Position numbers and translations under genes: made by a program
From: Nothopassalora personata
Taxonomy: Eukaryota; Ascomycota; Dothideomycetes; Mycosphaerellales; Mycosphaerellaceae
DNA length: 64,000 nucleotides
Direction: 5' to 3'
Assembly: GCA_033816765.1 (NCBI GenBank)
Contig: CM066292.1
Location: 1,922,001 to 1,986,000, forward strand
Shown here: positions 56,882 through 64,000 of the stretch, piece after piece
Layout: each line of letters starts with the position of its first letter
Position numbering within the stretch: the stretch's first letter is position 1
The notes under the pieces: generated by a model
What the model was told of the DNA's origin: nothing
Seen by the model: the letters and a program-made list of their open reading frames with translations, nothing else
Databases searched by the model: none

Positions 56882-59432
56882 CTATACCTGAGAGCTACCA
56901 GCGAACATTCCCGCCGTAGTAGGCGTTTCGGGAAGCTGCTCACTATTTCCAACGGCATTCTGCTTCTTCTCCTTCTCCATACCAGACTTCGCTGACGACG
57001 CTGCTGCTGACGGTGGCAATGCAGCCTTTCCACCCGCTCCCTCGTCCTTCGGGATCGTGGTGACCCTCTTGAAGTTATTCGACCTCTGAATCGCAATCAA
57101 CTGTTCCCTGGTCCTGCTCGCGATCATCCTATTACCGGGGTACACAAACCCCCACGTCATCTGAGGAATCCACCATTCATGCTGTCTCAGCCGTCTGCGC
57201 ACTGCTTCGCGCATGACCAGATCGTCTGGAGTCAGGAGTAGTCGTGGTTGGTAACGGTCTGCGGGTGGGGGAAGTGCGGCGATCGCTCTTGCTCTTTCCT
57301 CTTGTGACAGGTTGTTGTCTTCTTCTGGTCTGTAGACTCTCTCGTATCCCACCTTGGGCACGGGACCGACCGCCATACCCAGAACCGTCTTCTTCTTCAC
57401 TGCGTCTGGCGCATCAGCTGGCAAAAACGCCTTACGCCGCAGCCACAGTTTAATGATGTCGTCGTCCGTCATGGGTCGCATGGGCTCATTGGGATTCCAG
57501 TTCCAGCCTCGGAGTGCTCGCCATAGTGGTGTTAGGCTCCGCTCCATGAGCAGATGTTCTCGTAGTGCGGAGCCCATATGGTGTCCCATGATCCATTCCT
57601 GTGGGTAGCGATTCTGCGCCAACTCAGCCGCGCTGTAAGGCTCGAGACCAGGATCTGTAAAAGCCATGTCGATCTTGAGGAAGATATGGGTGGCGTGGCA
57701 GAGGACTTTGTCGGAGATGTAGTCCTTGCTGCGAATAAGAGCGACACGATGGGCATTCCGAGGAAGGTCGAGTATGAACCACATGCGCTTCATTGCATCC
57801 AGCGTACCTGTTGGGACTCTCAAGGCTCGGCTGGTCAGCTCAATGATCATGTCCCTGACCACGCCTTCCCGCCAGATAACCATCTGCAGCCAGCGTATAC
57901 TGGGAACATCTCGTGAGGTGCCTCGCAGCATATCAATGTCGGCTCCTTGTGCTTCGGCGCTCGTCTTCTGCCGCTTGGTCGGGTCTTTGATGCATAGGGA
58001 TTTATAGCATCGCCATGGGAAGATCTGATCGGCGTTTGGAGCCCATGTTCGCATACTGGAGAGCGTAAACGCAGTGGCATGCTTATTGAAGCTGTGATGG
58101 AAGGTCTTCGAGATCGCGTAGAGCGCAATCAGTGCCGGCATCGGGAGGTAGCTCACCAGCAGGATGCAAAGGTCACTGTCCTTGACGGTGGCTTCGATCA
58201 AGCTGAATTTCTTATTTTGTGGCTTCCGGGAGGTGATGTGGCCAGAACTTTCGGCTAGCAGTCTGTTCGCTACGGCTAAACTGCCAGATGGACCTCCTGT
58301 TGTGGGAGGCGTCTCGAGTCGCAGCGCCGCACTGGTCAAGTACGGGCTGAAGGTCGTGGACTGTGGACTAAGACCCTCACTGATGCTTGTCGGTGTCGTT
58401 CTGATACGTGGTGTACCCGCGGCATCGTAGTATACCTCTATCTTTCTGTCCTCTGTCCGACCCCTCTTGGGCTGTAAGCTGCGACTCGGTACTGCTATAT
58501 CGGTCCGTACACTGAGTGGCTCGAAATGTCCCGTGTTGAATTTCTCCGGCGATGCAGATACACGACGCTTGTGTAAACTGCCGAATTTGCGCATCGAGGG
58601 AGATGATCCCATGGTTGTGACCCCAGTCCTGGCACCTGACTCAGATTCTGAATCCTCTTCATGCTGCGCCTTCGAAGGGGGCGTGCATTTGGTCGTCATA
58701 TCCTCCGTAGAGATATTTGTAGGTCTCGTAGTCGCCATCTCTGTGGGTGCGGCCGGTCCTGTGGTCTGACTTGGCGAAGTCTGATGGCTTTGGGCGGGTC
58801 GAATGGCGGTACTGGGTGTTGACTGGCTCGAGCGGCGATCCTGGGACTGGGGTGCCGAGAACATATGCCTGCAGCAAGTTAGCTCTACCCGCGATCATCT
58901 GGGTTCCATCTTACACTTGCCTCGGGAACGTAGTCGCTATATGGTGTTGGCTTGACTCGAGCGCCAACATAGTCTCTGCTCCGCCGCCGCGAGCTGCGCT
59001 TCTTGGAGGAACGTGAGCTGTCGCTGGCGTCATAGGTGCTGGACTGGAAGGTAGTCGTGTCATCTCCACGTCCGCGCTTGTATCGTCTGTCTGGTCCTGG
59101 AGTCTGAGCCCGAGACCTACGGCGGTCTTGTTTGGTGCTTGGTCGCGGTGCGGGTTCGTCATCTCGCTCGTCTCGTTTTCTTCGCTCGTGCTTGCGCTTC
59201 TCGGCCCGCGATCGTTTTGCCACTCCATCGAGTCCGACCTCACTGGCGAGTTCCCCTGCCTTCTCCGCTGCGGCGGCGGCCGCCGCGTCGGACTTCCTGC
59301 GCTGCTTGACATATTGGGTCCCCGGTCGGTGGAATGTTCCATCAAAAGGTTGCCAGGTGCTGAGGCAGCAGAGGGCGGCGAGCGTGGCTGAGACGGTCCA
59401 GTAATAGAGTCGGTCGATGCCCATGATGACAT
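56882..59432 (-). CDS. Large conserved fungal protein with F-box-like segment; long disordered N-terminus
   Basis: Exons 59432-58915 and 58868-56882 give 834 residues from the first ATG (MSSWASTDSITGPSQPRS). About the first 380 residues are Ser/Pro/Thr/Arg-rich and probably disordered, with basic patches such as RKFGSLHKRRVSASPEKF. A folded region starts at about residue 395: KFSLIEATVKDSDLCILLVS, then YLPMPALIALYAISKTFHH, which resembles a divergent F-box. A conserved-looking helical part follows (RWLQMVIWREGVVRDMIIEL; RNAHRVALIRSKDYISDKVL). I know this pattern only as an uncharacterised Pezizomycotina protein. Start choice is open: later Mets at 58864, 58738 and 58612 are possible. The 5' part is also open in a second frame (separate entry). 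Confidence 0.72.
58659..59424 (-). CDS. Second open frame through the same spliced exons; possible membrane protein
   Basis: Exons 59424-58915 and 58868-58659 give 239 residues. The ATG lies 8 bases downstream of the start of the 834-residue frame and the same intron is used in a different phase. The product starts MGIDRLYYWTVSATLAALCC, a plausible single membrane anchor. It then has an Ala run, a long Arg/Lys/Asp-rich stretch (RSRAEKRKHERRKRDERDDE), and a Tyr-rich end (GDYETYKYLYGGYDDQMHAP). Codon use looks natural in this frame, with many C-ending codons. It may be the true product of this promoter with the larger protein starting downstream, a genuine overlapping gene, or a chance frame. 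I cannot decide from sequence. Confidence 0.4.
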
Positions 59433-60019
59433 TCGCAGCGGCTTATTGACGTCTTGTGAGTGTGAAGTATTTGTTATTGTAGTGTGGTGGCTTGTTTGTG
59501 GGTCAACAGTAAGGTCCGGCTGGTGGTTGTTTTGAGAGCGAGAGGCGCGACCTGTGCTCTCGGTTTTAACTTTCGAGCGTTTAATCGCCTGACCTTGCGG
59601 CACGTCCCGCAACCAGCAGGTGCGCAAAGTAAGTGAATGTCGAAGCCTGGTCCACGGTGCTGAGTTCCAACATTGACTCGATGTGTCACCACCTGTGCAC
59701 GAAACTTGACTAGTCTACAAAGTCTCGAGCCACCCAAACATCAGCGTGTGCCCTTGTTGCATCCAGTGGGACGGAGCTGTAGCAAGTACAGGGGCGGTGA
59801 CGGCTGTCACTGTCGATCAATAGTGTAAGATATTTTATTGCAGAAAAACTTACGCGAATGAGCGCTGGTATCATTGGAAGCATGGGTCTGTTGAAGAGAC
59901 CCTTTCCGCCCACAGTCATGCAGTTGCCTGCAGCCAAACCCTTCCTTTACCGTCCCTCTACGCCTGGTGCTCCCATGCTTTGCATCCAACGCCCCAATCA
60001 TCTCTTTTGATCGACTTCT
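59433..60019. other. Spacer between the overlapping-frame locus and GCH1
   Basis: Upstream region of the large conserved gene and 3' flank of the GCH1 gene. The 834-residue frame stays open upstream to about 59627 but without an ATG. No separate gene. Confidence 0.5.
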
Positions 60020-61100
60020 CTAACGTCGATTCAGTAAGCTCAAGAATTCTTCCCTCGTCTTCGCGCGCGATCTCATTGCGCCGAGCATGCAGCTTGTGGT
60101 GGTCATGGCACCCGACTTTTGCACGCCTCGCGATACCATGCACATGTGCGTGGCTTCCATCACCACTGCGACACCCTGTGGCTTCAAGACCTCAGATATG
60201 GCAGTAGCCACCTGCTTCGTCAGCCGCTCCTGAACTTGCAGTCTACGGCTGAACATCTCGGCGATGCGAGCGAGTTTGGACAGACCAATTACTCTTCTGC
60301 TGGGAATGTACCCAATGTGCATCTATCAGCAGGTCAGAAATGCCCAGTACAAGCGAACACTACACGCTTACCTTGCCAATAAATGGTACCAGATGATGCT
60401 CACAAAGGCTGAAGACCTCGATGTCTTTGACGATGACGAGCTCATCGTGGTCCTCGTTGAACACGGCACCGTTCACGATATCCCTCAGATTCTCTTCGTA
60501 TCCCTTTGTGAAGAACATCATGGCTTTTGCGTATCGCTCTGGCGTGCCGTGCAGGCCTTCTCTGTCTGGATCTTCTCCGATGCACTCTAGTATTGTCCGC
60601 ACTGCGCCAGACAGCTTGTCTAACCTCTTTTGCGCCTCTTCAGGACTTTCACGTTCCTGTAATCGTCCTAAAGTACCGACACTCGGCCAAGACAATCCGT
60701 CCATGTCAACGGTGGAGCCAGTCGTGAAGGGCGAGCCTGAGCGGCTGGTCATGGGAGGTGAGATGGGCTCATCATGATCGGCCCGCGCTACTTTGAGCTC
60801 CAAGTCCTCCATATCGTGATCGTTGACTTCGTCGTACTGCCTGGAGGCACTCGTCCGAATCTCGTGCCCTCCGTGGACCCGTGGCAGTGAAGAGACTGGG
60901 TATGCAGAAGGATTCTCGAGCTCGTCCATGCCGATGGGCTGTCTGCGAGGACCCATGGATGACTTAATGGCTGCGATCTCGCGGTGGCTGTCTCGCTCCG
61001 TGGAGGCTTGCGGGTGCAGTGGGGAGTGGCCGTTCACGAGGTGCGAGGGTATTGGCTTTGGTCTGTGAGAGGCAGCATAGTTATGGCTGGAGTCCTCCAT
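60020..61100 (-). CDS. GTP cyclohydrolase I
   Basis: Exons 61100-60372 and 60322-60020 give 343 residues. It converts GTP to dihydroneopterin triphosphate, the first step to folate and tetrahydrobiopterin. The C-terminal 200 residues carry the family core: [40 protein letters not shown] with the zinc-binding Cys and His, then after the intron [20 protein letters not shown] and [20 protein letters not shown] with the second zinc Cys. The end is SLLNRR. The N-terminal 140 residues are a Ser/Pro/His-rich extension not found in the bacterial enzyme. The intron joins GK to MHIGY exactly as the family expects. Corresponds to yeast Fol2. Confidence 0.96.
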
Positions 61101-64000
61101 ATCGGCGGGCGCAAGTCTCGGCCCACAGCAATAATTTCGCGAAGTCGAGCCGGTTAGATGAGCAAGGACGGGGGTGAAGTCAAGAAGATCATCCGTCCTG
61201 TGACTGGCGTAATTCTGAAGTCCTCAGTCAAGCTGGGGTGCTAGAAGAGGCAATCAGGGTGGTCGGGTCTATAGGTAAAAATTGGAGAACGCAGAGTCTA
61301 TATGGTAGAAGAGGTAGTTCATATTCGCGGAGACCTCATTTCGCACGCAGTAGCTGAGTCAAAGTAAGGTCTTTTGTGAGGGACAATATGGAGAGAATCG
61401 GGTAAAGCTCGAAAAATCAACATCCGAGGCCGTACCAAGCTCAGCACAACTCACTTCGGCATTGATTACCGAGTTACTCCTTCTGCAATCTACAACGATT
61501 AACTATACTCCGGCGTCATCACTGCCAGCATCTTGCGAATGAGCTTTGATAGGTGGGAAGATGCAACGCCATGCTGTACATCAATCTTGCGCCCGCCGGA
61601 GCCATCGACGCCACCCATTGCAGTGGGCTTTGTTGACCGGTGTTTCGAATTCTTATTACATCTGTCAACTGCGAGCATCCGTGTGTATCCGACTATGTTT
61701 GTCCGCTGAGCCCACCGACACTACTTGAGGACACTTCCTGCCCATTCAGGGGGTCGGTTATAACCCTCGAGGAGCCTCTTCAGACGGAAAACAGGACGAA
61801 CCATTTCAAATGACTCTTTACCAGATTCAAGACAACAATTAACACCTCGATAGTTTATACTAATAACGGCCTGCAAAATGCATCGAAAGTACCTCTGATC
61901 AAAATCCGTTTTGTCCTGGAACGTCATCTCAGCGCTCAGGTCAAAGGCCGCGGACAACTTATCGCGTCTTCTATTCTCGGAGATGTTGCACAGCCGCACC
62001 AGCACAGCACGACGGCCGCCGCTCCATGCATGATGGCGACAATGAGTCTTCCGTGCAGGTAGCTTCAGGCGTCGACGCTACAGAACGTCGGCGGTCTAGG
62101 TGAGTTGCCCGCATCGCAGGCCAGGATCTGTGATGCGTTCACCGTGGCCGTCTATTTGTAGCCGATAGTGCCCTTTGAGACGACCGTAATCGAGATGAAG
62201 GTGCGCATAGTCAGTACCAAAACATACCATCGGTGTTAAATATGGCGCCAGTCCAGCTGATCCGCGAGTTTGGGTCCAGGTTCAAATCCATTCGAAGTCC
62301 CATTACGGATGCGTAGTGTCCGGGCGAATTGCATGCAGTGTGCCCATGTCGGTAAAGGTAGGAGATGTGCATCGATGCGATGAAAGACATTCCGGCCTTC
62401 CTCTTGGCTATGTACTTGTTCCTGATCAACGACGCACCATGCGAGATCTTGAGCTGCAGTTCAATTAGACAATTCTCTATTTTCCCCGCAAATGATGAGC
62501 CGATGCGGCCAGATCGCAGATTCAGAGGTGCAATGGTCGACTAAACCCGGGCGATGTCTCGTCCAAATCTCCAGAATTCGGTGACGTTCACCTGCCAAGT
62601 ATGACCGTCATCTCTTTGAAGTTTGGTGCAAAGGGAAAGAGCATCGTCTTCTGGACTGCTTCATGAGGCCACGTGTCGACGTCGGCGGTCTTGCGCCCAG
62701 GTCGATGCCGCCTCACTCAACTAATCTACCGGAAGATGGGACAGTATTACGTCCAGTCCTGCTCAGGCGAGGACAGAAGTTCGACAAGCCGGTATTGGCA
62801 ACGCGCTCATGCATGCTCTCGCAGAAAAGCCGGGGTAGTGGCTCATGATGCTATCAAGACAACCTGACCGACCTTATGTCTCAGGTGGCTACTAAACATA
62901 TCCGAATAGGGCCGATCCCCCATTCAACCTCCGTGTGTGGTATCAACACAGTTCACTAGATCGATGGCAAGAGATCAGTCGGCGGAGGGGCAAGAGATCG
63001 CCCTCAGGTGAGACACCAGGCGACGGTGGCTCTGGGCCTGTTGAGAGCTCGACGGGGCACGGTTTAGACGGGAGAGAGGGCCATGTGCGAGAGGCTTCCG
63101 GGACTCTGTTCGTCCCTGATCGCTCAGTTAGGAACGAGGAATACGGTGGCTGATCAGGTCTTGACGATGATAGACTGTAGACTCTGGGACAATGCCCATT
63201 TCATGAGTGCGGGTGAAGTCTTCCTGCTTCGTTGTATAGACACAAAAGCCACTGTATCGAGTCTCGTCAGTCTGTTCAAAATTCTTCCTCCCTTTCTTGC
63301 GCAAGTGTCATGCAGTTGTGTGGTCGTGCGGAGCAATACCCTATCGGGACTAGCGTCAAGGAATGATGACCAAGAAACGCAGCTGAGCACCTCACTACTC
63401 ACCAAAGAACACATCTGCACGCCATCAACATCCATCACGAACAACCGGGCGGCATCACGAAACCATCAGCATTCGCTGAGTACGGCCTGGCAAGGTGCGA
63501 CCGCATGTCTTCTGGCACGCCCTGGGCTGTAGCGCGACCGTCACGCCACCATGATCTTGCTTTGTTGAGCTTTCTTTCAGCTGATATTGTCCACGATTGT
63601 CCTTCGTTTGCACGCCCTGCACGCCTACCCGTCGCGGCTTCATACTTGATGGCCATTGTATTTGTCGACATCTGCTCTGACACCTCAGCATCACGAAAGG
63701 CTGCCGCCCATTCTACGATGTGGTCTTGCCACGTCACGTGCCGCTGGCTGACTTCCGTCGCATGGCATAGCACTCTCTGTGCACATTTTATATAGTCAAT
63801 ATCTTGTTTGAGACGCAGAATACTGGCAGACCTCTGAGTTTGCTGCCATGGTCTGACGACGATGCGCCTGCACCAATGCGATGGCAGGCCGGAAAAGGCA
63901 ATGGGTGAGCACGCGAGAGCTGCCGAGACATCGACCCAGGCTCATCAGTGAACCTCGAGCGTCTGCGGAAACTGCAGAAGCGGTTCCTAGCTGGCTCATC
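61101..64000. other. Gene-poor end of the window, including the GCH1 promoter
   Basis: About 2.9 kb with no gene I can support. Minus-strand frames at 61721-62005 and 62211-62429 look somewhat protein-like (KTDFDQRYFRCILQAVISIN; RMDLNLDPNSRISWTGAIFN) but I could not join them into a model or match a family. Later frames at 63083-63795 overlap on both strands. A gene cut by the window edge cannot be excluded. Confidence 0.4.

Noticed and set aside
62200..62300. A tRNA-like B-box word (GGTTCAAATCC) near 62277
   Set aside because: No matching A box or acceptor stem can be folded around it.

Overview
The window is nuclear DNA of a filamentous ascomycete. Protein-coding genes are interrupted by short GT-AG introns (about 46-120 bp, CTRAY-type branch sites), genes lie on both strands without operons, and the contents are fungal: a CipC-type protein, a Sec12, a Vps1, an alpha-actinin, a C2H2+Zn2Cys6 transcription factor, a HET-domain remnant and small BTB proteins. 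The small BTB/F-box/2EXR-like families suggest Dothideomycetes (Mycosphaerellales-like), but that is inference from gene content. I see no tRNA, rRNA, CRISPR array or intact transposon.

Layout. 1-6.3 kb: one small CipC gene, then about 4.7 kb with no convincing gene. 6.3-13.7 kb: a CRIB-motif protein, an Ain1-type alpha-actinin and a MmgE/PrpD-family enzyme, all on the plus strand. 15.4-22.5 kb (minus strand): an amino-acid permease, two small BTB proteins, a Pmp3-like membrane peptide and a mitochondrial dehydrogenase kinase. 23.3-28.8 kb: a USP7/Ubp15-type deubiquitinase and a GT90/CAP10 glycosyltransferase. 28.8-31.8 kb: a degraded tract with a degenerate tandem repeat and a broken HET-domain gene. 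32-44.5 kb: an EthD protein, a p24 cargo receptor, a dual zinc-finger regulator, an F-box-like gene, Sec12, Fcf2 and purine nucleoside phosphorylase. 45-54.2 kb: a WDR70-like WD40 protein, a decayed accessory tract holding a 2EXR-type gene and its broken relatives, and Vps1. 54.6-61.1 kb: an F-box-like gene, a frameshifted BTB gene, a large conserved protein whose first exons are open in two frames, and GTP cyclohydrolase I. 61.1-64 kb: no gene recognised.

How the genes relate. Most are independent housekeeping genes: vesicle traffic (Sec12, p24, Vps1), actin and Rho signalling (alpha-actinin, CRIB protein), ribosome assembly (Fcf2), purine and pterin metabolism (PNP, GCH1) and ubiquitin turnover (USP7). 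There is no metabolic cluster. The accessory layer is made of fast-evolving BTB, F-box, 2EXR and HET genes, several visibly broken and lying beside small degenerate tandem duplications.

The most notable observation is at 58659-59432. Two ATGs 8 bp apart open two different frames, and both stay open across the same spliced intron. One frame gives an 834-residue protein, the other a 239-residue protein. Exon borders throughout were placed by eye from splice motifs, reading frame and remembered family patterns; no alignment or expression data were available.
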